A stretch of 64,000 nucleotides of DNA from Onchidella celtica (Eukaryota; Mollusca; Gastropoda; Systellommatophora; Onchidiidae). The position numbers were made by a program, and so were the translations under genes. A model generated the notes under the pieces. That model was not told the origin of the DNA, ran no database searches, and was given only the letters and a program-made list of their open reading frames with translations. Position 1 is the stretch's first letter. Every line of letters begins with the position of its first letter. This document shows positions 36,783 through 48,880 of this stretch, in pieces. The DNA is taken from NCBI GenBank assembly GCA_963931925.1, contig OZ007574.1:30270591-30334590 (forward strand), given 5' to 3'.

Positions 36783-37034
36783 ATGTCAAGATGGATGCCG
36801 GGATTTTATCTAAAAAAGAAAAAAACCTCACGAGAACGGACATACATTATCTCTTTCTTTCACAAACAACAATGGAAGAAAACACCCACCGTGGCAGGAG
36901 CACGAACTTTGTGTACTAGTAGTGAAAGACACCATGACGAATCAAAGTATCGACTGATTAGACTTGGCAGCAGAGTACGAGCTGACTCTTTGCTAGATGC
37001 CTCGTTTGACAAATTAATGATACCCGAAGAGTAA
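36783..37034 (+). CDS. upstream ORF in exon 1 of SLC34 gene 2 (tentative)
   Basis: An 83-codon frame (MSRWMPGFYLKKKK...KLMIPEE) fills most of the predicted 5' UTR. It ends in TAATG, so its stop shares one base with the proposed main start at 37034-37036. No known domain is seen. It may be a regulatory uORF, or chance. Confidence 0.3.
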   Translation: MSRWMPGFYLKKKKTSRERTYIISFFHKQQWKKTPTVAGARTLCTSSERHHDESKYRLIRLGSRVRADSLLDASFDKLMIPEE

Positions 37035-37036
37035 TG
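37034..37036 (+). other. start codon forming the last three bases of exon 1 (SLC34 gene 2)
   Basis: Exon 2 (38323) is entered in phase 0 with [11 protein letters not shown] and has no in-frame Met. Upstream, TAATG|gtgagt gives an ATG directly at a strong donor, yielding M|AEDST. An alternative is MHRSVDKRLLQ at 36671-36703 with donor CAG|gtttgt, which lies before the TATA box and would need another promoter. Confidence 0.5.
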
Positions 37037-40000
37037 GTGAGTTATGCTATTACTATCATTGTTTTCTGTTCGATCCGGTTTTCGTGCAGGACTAATGCAT
37101 ATCACAAAACAGTGACCTCCGGTAACGACCCATTTGACCACAAGAGGCTGCAGTTTGGAACTGTCTCAGATAATGTTTAAATACCTGGATATTCATGGAC
37201 AGTGACTTGATTTCAGTGTTGAAACTTTAACAAACAGATGATGAGATGGTCAATTACTGTTTAAAATTATAGTATGCTAATTGAATAATAATAATAATAA
37301 TAATGTATAGCATTTATATAGCGCATATCCATTTAAAATGCTCTATGCGCTTTACAGAAACAACATGTCAACCACAGAGCAGAATGGAGCTGCCTGCGAA
37401 GCGCTCAACACACTGCACTGCTTCTTTCTCTCTCCCTGTCTCGCTCACTCTCTCTCTCTATCTCAGAGCAAATTGTAACGCAGCCTGTTAGGCGCAGTTC
37501 ACAACTCACAACAGTTCGCACTCACAGCAGTTCACAACTCACATCAGTTCACAACACACAACTCAAATAATATTTGAATATTTATTAATAACAATATATA
37601 TTTAATAATGAATAATAAATTTTGTTGCTGCTGGTGGGGAGGGGGGGATGATATGGATAAATTTTAATCTATTAATTTCAATTTTCAATTTTGCCCGGGC
37701 TCTGTATGTGGTCTATGACTGCTAAGTAAACTTCGGTTCGTAGAAATGATGCACTTTTTTCTTTTGATTAATGGAGGGTGTGCAAGGATGGCAGAAATTG
37801 CGAAAGAGCACATTTATATATGCCGCTACGTTGGAAGAAAATTATAAATAAGAACTTTCGATGTAACTAATAATATAATCCTCCGGTAAATTTCTCTGAC
37901 TCAAGGGGCCACAATCTTTAAAATTTAATTCATGCACACTTTCGTGAGGAGATCTAAAGATTTATTTGTACTGCCGCATGTCTACCGAAATTTATTCGAT
38001 GGAGAGGAGATATGTGCAGAACAAATGCAAAGAACTACAAAAATAAAACAAAACAAAACAAAGATTATGGCATACCAATATTGTTTTTCTAGCAAAGTGG
38101 TCTATACAGAACACAGCCTTCGGCAGTCAGCCAGACTATTAAATTAATCTAAAAAACTCACCAGTCATTCTACAACCCAGCCAAGCAAGGGGTCAGTCAA
38201 TCAAGCAAGCAACCAACTATTATCGATCACTCGCCCCCCCCCCCACTCACTCACTCGCTTGCATTTGGTGGATGTGGCATGATCGCATAATATCTTAATT
38301 GTGTTTCTATTCCACTATCCAGGCAGAAGACAGTACTTACGTATGCACATTACCCTTGGCTGATGGGATATCACAGCAAGGTCAAGATGACACATGTCAA
38401 GATGACACAAGGAAAACAAACAAGCAAACAACAAAGAAACGAAAGGACAGAGAGTGGTCAGGTTAGTGACAGAACACCGGTTCTGAACCTTTTAAAATAA
38501 GGGTTCCGAATAGGTCTCATGCTGTTTACCCCTGGCAACTTTTCCAAAGTATGTTTACTCCCACTGTGTTCAGTAATACACTGAGTTTACACCCCTACCA
38601 CAATAAAGTAATCTATAAAGGGGGAAATTTTAAAATACTGTTTTTAATATCATTATTCTAACTTCAAATAATAATAACAATAATAATAGCACATAACAAT
38701 GTTATTCCACTGATTTATGAACAACTGATGATGAATAGTATGCCAGAACCATTCACAATCAGTCAGTGAGAGCACAACAACCAATGGGACTTGTACAAAT
38801 CCAGAATCAGCAAAATTTATCCATTGGGTAGGCGAAATCCCCCCCCCCCCCCACCTGTGTTGACCTCAGGTTTGGAACATCTGTTTTAAAACCTGTCCCC
38901 ACCCCTACATGCTTATCTCGGGCTTTATTCCCCCCCCCCCCCACACACACACATACACAGTACATCAGAAAGTTTATCTTTCGAAAATCAGAAACATCAG
39001 CACTGATAGAGAGAATCCAGGTCAGTAGAATAAGGCAATTGTGACAAGAGTTGAACGACAACAGAAATGATTAAGCACAAATGTGCAGTAAGAGAAACGA
39101 AAGCGACTCTGGGCCTTCACAACACATAGGGTGCGCATTATTTAACGACCCTTCGCTGACACCCCCCCCCCCTTCCCCGCGCGCCTCAACCTTTAGAAGG
39201 AATCCACACATACGTACACCAAGAGTAAGGAACTACGGTGAAAAGAAGCCCCAGTCTAATTAGTTCATAACTCAACTAAGCGGCATCACGTACCTTCTCT
39301 TTTTTATCTGTACACAGCTTTCATAATTATTTCAATAACAAGGCCTCAGTTCTTCTTTGTTCTAGCTCTATTTTCCGAAAAACTGGAGATCTTTTAGTTT
39401 GTAGAAGTACATGCATAACAAATGCACACTTCGACATTTGTTTAAAATACGTTATGGCACTTATCGAGCCGTTTCGCGGTTCCGATTTATTCAAACTCCT
39501 TATCACAATACCAGCGCCGCAAACGATTAACGTGGAATTTCTCAGTTGTGCAAAAAGTGGAGATGGAACAAACAAGAACTAAAGTCGAGATAAGTTTCTA
39601 TGTGCCATAACAGCATCCCACTATCATTTTAATTTATTTGTCTTCTGTCTCCCTAAAAGCATCACGCGCACATGCAACAGCAGTTTCATTTTCAACACTT
39701 GTGTGATACCACATCCAACTTAGTTTTTCCCACTACGATAACTCACAGTTTTCTTCTCCTCAATAGCTGCCTGTCTCACTCCCTTCGATGTTTCGGTTGT
39801 CAACATTTTAGTGCACGCTCTTCTTGTCTAATGTCGTTATCCTCGATGATGGCATCGCTAGATTTTTGTATTATATTCCCCATTATGATATCACATCCTA
39901 TTGGTAAAATTGAAAAACTAGATCAAATGCCTGTTTATCTATGAATTTTATTTTCTTGTAAGTGTCAATATGTAGTTTTAAGCAATAGTTGGAATTAGAG

Positions 40001-43000
40001 GTCCTGTGGCAGTAAATTTAAGAATGAAATATTAAACCAAAATACAGATGAATACCTAACACACCCCTCCTTCCTTTTTATTTTTTGAATTGCCAATTTC
40101 TGTATTATTTTTTGTTTTGAATACCATTCTATTCAAGCATTGCAGTATTTCAATAACATAACATTGAAAATTTCTTATTTTCGCTCTCCAGAGTTACATC
40201 CACTCGAGGAAACATTGGCGTCCTTGAAGGTGGTGTTCAAGATTATTCTGCTTTTTACTATTCTTTACTTTTTCATCTGCTCTTTGGGATTGTTGGAAGA
40301 TGCTTTTAAGCTGTTGGGAGGTAAGTTTGACTAGCTTGTGAAGGAACTGATCTCATTCAAGCGAATACAAATGACTGGCAGATAAAATTGATGTGAATGA
40401 ACGTATGAATGGTTAAATGAATGAAGGAATAACTGCATGGATGGTTAGATTGTAGAGTGGATGGATGGATGGATGGATGGATGGATGGATGGATTGATGG
40501 ATGGATGGATGGATGGATGGATGGATGGATGGATGGATGGATGGATGGATGGATGGATGGATGGATGGGTGGATTGACGGATGGATGGATGGATGAATGG
40601 ATGAATGAGGAGCCGAATGGCAAAATGCCTTGCAAAATAATGCTGGCTTTGTTTTTGCCACGAGCCCAGTGAGCATAAACCAATGGATAAAATTACATTT
40701 ATAATGAATGTTTCCCAGGTCGTACAGCTGGTCAAGCTTTCCGGGATAGTGACCTCTTGTCCAATCCTTTGGCGGGTCTGATGGTAGGTGTCCTGTCAAC
40801 AGTGCTAGTGCAGAGTTCGTCTACCGCAATATCTATCATGGTCGCCATGGTAGCCTCTGAGGGTAAGGCCGAAATCACACTGAAGGCTCTCCATCACTCT
40901 CTCTCTCTCTCTCTCTCCATCTTTAACCTGGTGGCGTGGTAAGGTCTGAAAGTAAGACGCAGTCACTTGGTCACAAGCGCCTCTTCTATTCGGAGCTCGA
41001 CTAAGTTGTGGCATGACAACGTCCAAGAGCGAGATACAGACACAATCCCAAGCCTATCTTTCTTGAGAGCCCGACCAGTGTTTAGACGAATGTCTCTTCA
41101 CAAGAGCATACATGATTTCCGACCAGCAGTACCTGATATTTAATTGCAATGTAATATGTACTTTATAGTGATCATTATCATCTTAGTTACTTCAATCACA
41201 ATGACAATAATATCACGAAGAAGACGAAAACGGCAACAATACTAAGTCAAGCGATTCTTTATGAAGGCCACATTCTTCATAATTTCAATCATCATTTAAT
41301 CTAATTAGGTACACAAACATGAAATTTGTGCATGTTATTAAAGCCTACTATCAGGTAACTATGGTCGAAAAAAAAAACAACTGTAGATTATATCAGAAGA
41401 AGAACTCTGAATCAAAGGTTGATGTATAAAACTGATTAATCGCTTTTGGCATAGCAATCTGTGTTATTATCAACCAATCATTTCAGTGGTACCCTTGCGA
41501 ACTGCCATTCCTTTCGTCATGGGCTCGAATATCGGTACGTCAGTCACCAATACTCTTGTCTCATTGGCTCAGGTTGGTGACAGGGCGGAGTTTAGGAAAG
41601 CCTTTGCTGGAGCCACGGTATGTCATAGACAAAGTGTATCTCGCACACAGACCAATGCAAATGCTATTCAGCGCCTGTTATAATATATCTGTTATATAAA
41701 GAAACACAAAATTAGTGCTCTGTTTACTATTACACGATAAATAAGAGAATTTATACAGTTTCATGTGGAATATAAATGTAGTGTTAAATCTAGGTACCAG
41801 TTAAATTCTGTTAACTACTTCGCTATCTTTTTCCCATATATCAGTTTGGACTTTGGAGCAGATCGCGGGTGATGGCACATTAAAATTTACGGAATGACTA
41901 TTTGGGCCATGTAAGTTTTGGTAACACAGTGAAGTTTTTAGGAAAATGCAAAGATTACGGTAAGGGTTAGGATAAAGCTTGGGTCGCCAGTCACAATAAT
42001 CTTCTCCTGGGAGGAAATAGTCGTAACAACGTTTTGGACAAATCGGTCACAAAGAGGGAAAAAAAAGCTTACTGTGAGTATTTTGGCCACATTGCTGTAA
42101 TAGCTCCTGCCTTTAGTTATTTGTATCTGCTAATATCTCAGTTTTGTGCTGCCAGAAACAATGAAGCGTTGGCTTTCCAGGAAATGTAAATTTGGGGGGG
42201 GGGGGGTGGTTCAGGACAATGCAAGCTCTGAATAACCAAATTTATAAGGTTACCAACTGAACCTGAAAAGTCCTTATAGGGCACAGTGATTTCTCTTGGA
42301 AGTGATAGGCGAGAATTAGTTCATGTTTGTTTTATCTCCATTTTCTAAAAAAAAAAAAAAAAAGAACAAAAAAACAACTCAATATCTTTCAGCGTGTAGA
42401 AGAAGTATAACAAATACACACTTTGAAACTTGCTTAGAATGCGTTGTGGCACTTATCAAGCTGTTTCACTGGGTTGTTTTATTCTAACTCCTTATCATAA
42501 TAACTAAAGCCGAAAACGTTGAACGTCGAATTTCTCAGTTGTTCAAGCTGGAACAAAAAGAATTTAGATCGCTTAGGATTAACCTCTGATTCATTCTCAC
42601 ACACTGATCCAATAGCAACCGTGAGTTTTTATTGTTAATATTTGTCTTGTGTTGCCGAGGTTCATGACATGTTCAACTGGAGTGCCGTAATAGTCCTCTT
42701 GCCTGTGGAGCTGGCCACTGGCTACTTGTATCACGTGACTGATGCTATCGTCAGATCTATGAATCTCAAGTCAGATGACTACCAGATGCAGTTGCTGACT
42801 GCCATCACACAACCTTTCACACATCTTATTGTGCAGGTTAGTTGACCATAACATTCCGCCCTTAAAGTCAATCTGGACAGACGTTACTGTTTTGCCCCCT
42901 AAACAAAAATTGAAATGCTGATATTATAATGTACTCAAGAAATGGTTAGACCTTCATGAGTATATAAAAACAAGGAAGAAAGAAACAACAGTTTAATCAA

Positions 43001-46000
43001 TACTATTTCCCATATTTGTGAACACTGAATTCCGCCAAGTAAACACGTATGGACACATCTTATAAAATTTCCAGGAAACGGGTGAAATTTTTAAAAAGTC
43101 TGCAAATAATTATTAATATTAGAACAAACCACCATTCTACCACCTCGATTCAATTTGAATGCAATACAACCTAAGCAAGCAGATTCTAGAGTATGTGTGT
43201 CTAAAAAGCACGAGAAACTGACTGTAAAAGCAACTAGCTAATTAGGATTTAATGAACGTGAGATGAGAACTACATTGCCGATACTAAATGATAGCCAAAC
43301 TATCTAGTGGTCAATATTTGAAACACATTTTCTGTTTTTGATACAATTTCTTATGTATTTACAAATGTCTTTTCGTGATACACAGTTACAACATCTGCAC
43401 AGATTTATTTGCCTGTTTTGAATCAGTTTTCCGTTATTTCGAAAGCTATAGACACGGCGATCTTTGGCAAGACAGAGGAGAAAATTAAATGATATGCTTT
43501 AGATTATCCTGGCACCCTTCCCCACACACATCTTCTTACTGTTAAGTCATGTCAAGCCTTTGATGTTCTTCACAGGTAAATCATGATATAATCACAGATA
43601 TTGCCATGGCACCAAACGCCACCACAGACTCCTCTGTGATGAAACGTTGGTGTCAGGTCTCCATGATCCAGAAAAGTGTATCTGTCATGCGCTATGACCC
43701 CGTGTCAGTGAACTGTGACAGGGTTGGACTTAACGATCCATTCTATGAGAGCTGCACATGCACCCATATGAAGACAAATCTCTCAGCAGGTGCAGGTGAA
43801 GTTCAAGTCGGTCTTTTTGTAGGCTGGAATGTTACTGAAGTGGTTAATGAGACCCTACACAGAACGAGATGTGAGTTACATTCAAAATCTCATTCATAAT
43901 CTTTCCATTCGTTTCTTTAGTGGTACCGGGTGACAGAGATAAGAGAAAGCAGTGGGATTGGCACGCCTAGTCTTAAGGCTGAGGGACAGGTGTAATAAAT
44001 CCAGAGGCGGATCTAAATTTTCGGGACCCTGAAGCTTGAACTGATATGGCCCCCCTTCGCAACCAGTAACAATAGGACAGCATCCAAAATTCAATCATTA
44101 AAAAGGTTTCTTCATGGCCCCTCCCGGATTAGTTTCATAGTAGATCCACCACTAAAAAATGTCAATATCATTTCATGGGATTAACCCAGACACTGGGTGG
44201 GTTCTTTTAAATCGTAATGAGATCTCCTCTCCAACAGGTTTCTGTTGTTTTATTTCCCCTCCTTTATTGGTCATGTTTGAGTGAAACGGCAAATACCTCA
44301 TCCGCGGGCGTGATCACCATCACATGGTCGACTAATATGCAGAGAATCGATTGTCAGGAACGGTTAGAGCCGTCTTAACTCATGGGCTCACTGGGCAGTT
44401 GCACTGAAGTTTTGGTTGATTACACAGAGCTCTATGGAGACAAACCAAAGCGGGAAATAGGTCAAGTCATTGTGCACCCTATCGTGCCTCGAGACGAGAC
44501 GGAAGGATGGCAAGGTTTCGGCAAAAAAGTTTGAAAAATTATTCGAACGTTGTGTACTATGGTGTAGGCTGTAATTGATAGTCGGTTGCCCTCCTTTTGC
44601 CTGCACTGGTGCAGCGCTAGGTGGCCACGCGAATTGCCGCCATCTTTTGGTGGACAGAAGAGAGGCTACGCAACGGAGTGCCCTCTCATGTCTGCTGTAT
44701 AGCTGTGGTTCATTAGGTAGAATGCGCATATCCGCCATCTTTAGTGTAAGGACCCACGCATCACCATGACGATTGTGGGATTGATTTTGATTCGTTAGCT
44801 GATTTGCACTGCGAGAACAGAATTCGTCGCGAACCAACCTGCGGCGAGCTGAAAGTAGTTCGCTACAATAAACAATGGCACGTGTGTACATGTTCAATGG
44901 GAGACACTCGGTCAATTCTTTCACTTCCCTTTCGCTTGTTTGCCCGGATGGTAGGGAATCTGACCAGCTTGGATCCATCCTTTCCACCCCTGTCACAACA
45001 ATCAACTACAATGCAACCACCAGGCATGGCAAACGACTAGACATATCTCGAAGTTATACTAATCAGCTGATCCACCGGCCATCTTTAGTGTAGGAAGATC
45101 AAAACTAAACACTCTGAGACGTCCTGCACATTGTACCTTACATTTTTTTAAAAATCTCATAGCTTTTTTCTTGCAGGTCACAGTCTGTTTGCTTTGACCA
45201 ACGCAAGTGACAAAGTGGCAGGTGGCATTCTCGTTGTCGTTTCCATCATCGTCCTTTTGACTTCATTGTTTGGTATCGTCAAAATTCTCAATTCCATGCT
45301 TAAGGTAGGCCAATCTCATCAAATTACCTCTAATATTGATTGTTTCAGAATAGTAAGGCAAATGAATCGTGAATGTACGCTAATGTGTTTCTCGAGGGAC
45401 AATTTTAAAATAAATCTTGCCATTCCGAAAATACAAAACAACACATTTAATACCGATTGAATTATAAGCTTAGTTCAGTGGCAGCATTAGTTGTCATGAT
45501 AATGGCACTAACAGTGATAGAAGAATAATGGAAGACCTCAGATGCTTTAGCACAACCTTCATATCTTACAAGGCCCATTCCAAGAACTTTAACATATTTA
45601 GGCCCTTCGAAGTATCGCGACAGCATCCTGCCATTATTCTTCACACTTCTTTTCTCCTTGTTTAGGGTTCAGTAGCTAAAGTGGTGCACAAGACAATCAA
45701 CGCAGACTTTCCCGGGAGACTGGCATGTTTGACTGGGTACGTGGCTCTGCTTGTCGGCTGTGGGATGACCATGATAATTCAGAGCAGTTCGGTATGTCCT
45801 GGGATGCCAGAAAGAGTGAGGGGACCAAAAAGGTTAAGAATGAACTGACTGGTAAAAGTCATTGCCAACCTTTAGGGCATTATAGAGATTTACATTTTAC
45901 AGAGCGCTGCAACTGGCTCTTGGTCCTTAAAAAATAAAACAGTCACTAACAGAGAATAAGTTGCTGGTAGGAGTAGGGCTAGGGAGGTGCATTTTCATTA

Positions 46001-47444
46001 ATGAGTCTCGATTTCACAAGCATTAAGTTTGACAGGATCTGGGTTTGTAGGAAGAACAGTCAATAGTTCTATGATGACGGTGGCGTTCTGAGCAAATCAT
46101 TGTGGCTGAAAGGGTTTGGAATTGGAAGTCAACCGGAACCTGATTCCAGATACGGCATTATGAAGTAAATTACAGCCAATCTCGAAAGTTCGTGATATCT
46201 CCATAAAACGACCTCTTGCCCTCATATATAATATAAATATTATACGCTTTCGGAGAAAGAAGAAAAGGAGAAGCACTCTGGTAGAATGTATAGAGATAGC
46301 AACGATAGTTATATATAATAATCTAAAAAAAAAATAAATTATAAAGTCATTTGGCATGTAGTTCAGAGACTGAGAATAACTTTAGGAAAGGGAATGATTT
46401 CTTGAATGTATGACTGGAACACGGAAGATTTGTGTGTACGTTTTTTTTTTTTTAAATTACCAGATGAAAGAGTGCACAGTCGAAGAAAGTAATACTCAGA
46501 AGTGTAACATTTGGGAACAACAACAATGATAACAAAACCCCTAGACAGTTACGCCTTAAGAATGTTTAAATAACTGATCTGACAGTCAGAGGGGCTATTG
46601 TTTTGAGATTTCGGCTGGCATGGAAAAAAACAGTTATTTAGACATGATCATGCAATTTTACGATCACTTCGCTGGCGGCTGTTATGATAATCCTATTGTT
46701 ACTGTGTTGGACAAAATTTGGCTGTGACAGAAAATGGGGTCAACAACATTGTTCGATATATTACTCGCGAATTAAACGTGAGCAGATTTCTGTTTCACTC
46801 ATCCACAGGTATTCACCTCCACGCTGACGCCGCTGGTAGGTGTAGGAATTGTGTCAATTGAAAGGATGTTTCCCATGACTTTGGGCGCCAACATTGGGAC
46901 CACACTGACTGGCATCTTAGCTGCTATGTCCGTAAAGGGTGAACATCTCGATCAAGCTTTACAGATCGCCTTGTGCCATCTGTTTTTCAACGTCACTGCT
47001 GTAACGATATTCTATCCCATTCCATTCATGCGTATTCCTATTCCAATGGCCAAGTTACTTGGGCGTGTCACTTCCAAATATCGCTGGTTTGCCGGATTGT
47101 ACTTGGTCTTCACTTTTATAATCATCCCTGGTACAGTATTTGGTCTTTCTTACGCCGGGTGGATTTACCTGGCAGCCATTGGCGGACCCATTTTCCTTCT
47201 GTTTCTTGTGATCACCATTATCAACGTTTTACAGTCCAAACGTCCGGGTTGTCTCCTCCGACCTTTGAGAACATGGAATTGGCTCCCTTTGTTCCTCCAT
47301 TCCTGGAGGCCATATGATCGATTGATCTCGTGTAGATGTTTGCTGGATCGATGTCCTCGCCTTGATGATAGCAGTGACAATAATTGTAACGATGAAGAAT
47401 ACAGAGTTGTAGAGGGAGAGGGCGTTGACGATAATTGTGTATAA
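37034..47444 (+). CDS. SLC34A: SLC34-type Na+/phosphate cotransporter, gene 2 (spliced)
   Basis: Paralog of gene 1, predicted 635 aa. Coding exons: 37034-37036 (ATG only), 38323-38461, 40192-40320, 40719-40862, 41487-41617, 42660-42836, 43576-43870, 45177-45304, 45666-45791, 46809-47444. All junctions are GT-AG and in phase. Motifs: [35 protein letters not shown], then IIQSSS joined to VFTSTLTPL and TLGANIGTT. The extracellular loop (exon 7) is two residues longer than in gene 1, with sequons NAT, NLS, NVT, NET. The C-tail is shorter (ends GVDDNCV). Six internal exons have exactly the lengths of gene 1. No disabling change was seen, so it is probably functional. The first ATG is the least certain part. 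Confidence 0.9.
37307..37365 (+). repeat. short retroposon fragment (AATAATAAT... GCGCTTTACAG)
   Basis: An AAT run is followed by tatatagcgcatatcc and tgcgctttacaga, the words typical of a common marine-invertebrate repeat end. It lies in intron 1 of SLC34 gene 2, beside CT-rich and 'cacaactcacaacagttc' mini-repeats (37500-37565). Confidence 0.35.
37647..37702 (-). repeat. fragment of the same SINE family (3' part)
   Basis: A segment beginning 'gatgatatggataaatttt' and ending 'gcccgggc' nearly repeats 5274-5320 inside the LTR-borne SINE. Only this tail part is present. It lies in intron 1 of the second SLC34 gene. Confidence 0.6.
39342..39586 (+). mobile_element. ~240-bp MITE-like repeat, copy B
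   Basis: The best-preserved copy: it begins ggcctcagttcttctttg and ends ggaacaaacaagaactaaag, whose complement resembles the beginning. It lies in intron 2 of SLC34 gene 2. Confidence 0.65.
40437..40612. repeat. GGAT tetranucleotide array in intron 3 of SLC34 gene 2
   Basis: Nearly pure ggat units over about 155 bp. It lies in the intron equivalent to the one carrying the GGAT array in gene 1. Confidence 0.95.
42311..42570 (+). mobile_element. ~240-bp MITE-like repeat, copy C
   Basis: It begins gagaattagttcatgtttg, has an internal A-run, and ends ggaacaaaaagaatttagat. It shares aacaaatacacactt, tggcacttatca and gaatttctcagttgt with copy B. It lies directly upstream of exon 6 of SLC34 gene 2. 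Confidence 0.6.
44002..44154 (+). mobile_element. second copy of the hAT-like MITE
   Basis: It opens cagaggcggatctaaattt and closes tagatccaccacta. It shares gggaccctgaag, ttgaactg.tatgg, caaccag.aacaatagg and caaaattca with the complement of 25756-25943. The flanking 8-mers do not match well, so the ends may have decayed. It lies in intron 7 of SLC34 gene 2. Confidence 0.6.
44560..45110. other. GC-richer insertion-like stretch in intron 7 of SLC34 gene 2
   Basis: This part is noticeably less AT-rich than its surroundings and contains the word gccatctt(t)ag.gta three times (44636, 44733, 45078). Long frames cross it, but none resembles a known protein. An old transposon remnant is likely but unproven. 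Confidence 0.35.
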
Positions 47445-47529
47445 ATCAGTGTACATTTACTGTCACAAGAAAGAGAGTGCTTTGGTTTTGCTCGGTGACA
47501 TTTTATGGTTGATACATGTATTTGTACGT

Positions 47530-47817
<288 letters not shown>

Positions 47818-47891
47818 GGGGAGGGAGTCTTCATTATACCACTTTCATGTTACATCACATTATCCCAGGTGTTGCTCATTAACAGCAGCAG

Positions 47892-47897
47892 AATAAA
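47892..47897 (+). terminator. candidate poly(A) signal of SLC34 gene 2
   Basis: AATAAA 448 bases after the stop codon and just beyond the GA array. Confidence 0.4.
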
Positions 47898-47899
47898 TT

Positions 47900-48880
47900 A
47901 TTCCCACTAATGCAGCCTATTGGTGTCTTTCGTGCACGTCTGATCATTTCCTTTGCTGATTGCATGAGTGAATCTGTCACCATATCTGAACAAACGTGTG
48001 GAAATACTGCATTTCACGTGGTAATGTAATGCAACCCGATGTTCAGGATGTCCAACCACAAAATTGTGGCTTGTATGCACGTTCCTATACCCCTGCACTC
48101 TCGCTCTTTGTTCTGTCATTTTGCCCACGCACAATGGGCCTTATACGAGAAGCACTGCCAAGCCCCGCAGGGATGAAGATTTTTGTTACTCTGGGGCATC
48201 AGCCTAAAGGCTGTTGGTCTGGCCCTTTGCTAAGTCAGGCAACCTACTAGGTTCAGCAAAGCTTTTTGTGTATGGTCCATTCTGTCCTAGAAAATAGTTA
48301 TATCTCACACTCAAAGGCTGAAAACTGCTGGCAAGTCGTTTTTCAAACCTGGTTTTTATTTTTCTCACAGCCGGTCTCCTAGTGGCCTTTTAATAAGTAA
48401 TGTCTTGCCATGAACACTTTCTCCATAATTCAATTAATTATAGACCCAAATTTACACAATATTTGTACGCCCATTTGGGCAATATTTTTATAAAGAAAAT
48501 GAATTTCGGAGAAATAAATGAATTACACATGTATTACAAAAAAAAATTATAAAAAAATCATCAGTGACAACACCATTAACCTAATAATGCCCAGTGGTTT
48601 GATATCTGAAACAACTATGTCACTCTGTGCCAAAGGCTCTATTGTTGGAACTGTTCTGATTTATCCACCAATACTAATTAAATTTTTTGTGATGGAAATT
48701 AATTTATATTTTGCATTTATTTTTACTATTTTAACAGATTTAACTGGTTCAAAAGTTTCGGTGAAAGCAGTCTATGTCTGATCATGGGGGATGGGGGGTG
48801 GGGGGGGGGGGGTGTTAACATAAAGAAAAGCTTCAAAGGATAAAAGCAAAACTTGAAAAGACATCAACATGACACAGATA
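47900..48880. other. intergenic stretch between convergent genes
   Basis: No gene or repeat is supported. A G-run at 48786-48813 marks the change to the repeat-poor DNA that follows. Confidence 0.5.

Noticed and set aside
44388-45005. 205-codon minus-strand frame
   Set aside because: Not similar to anything known to me, no splice context, lies within an intron of SLC34 gene 2 in a GC-richer block.
48518-48781. 87-codon plus-strand frame with hydrophobic part
   Set aside because: AT-rich chance frame; low-complexity start and no known similarity.
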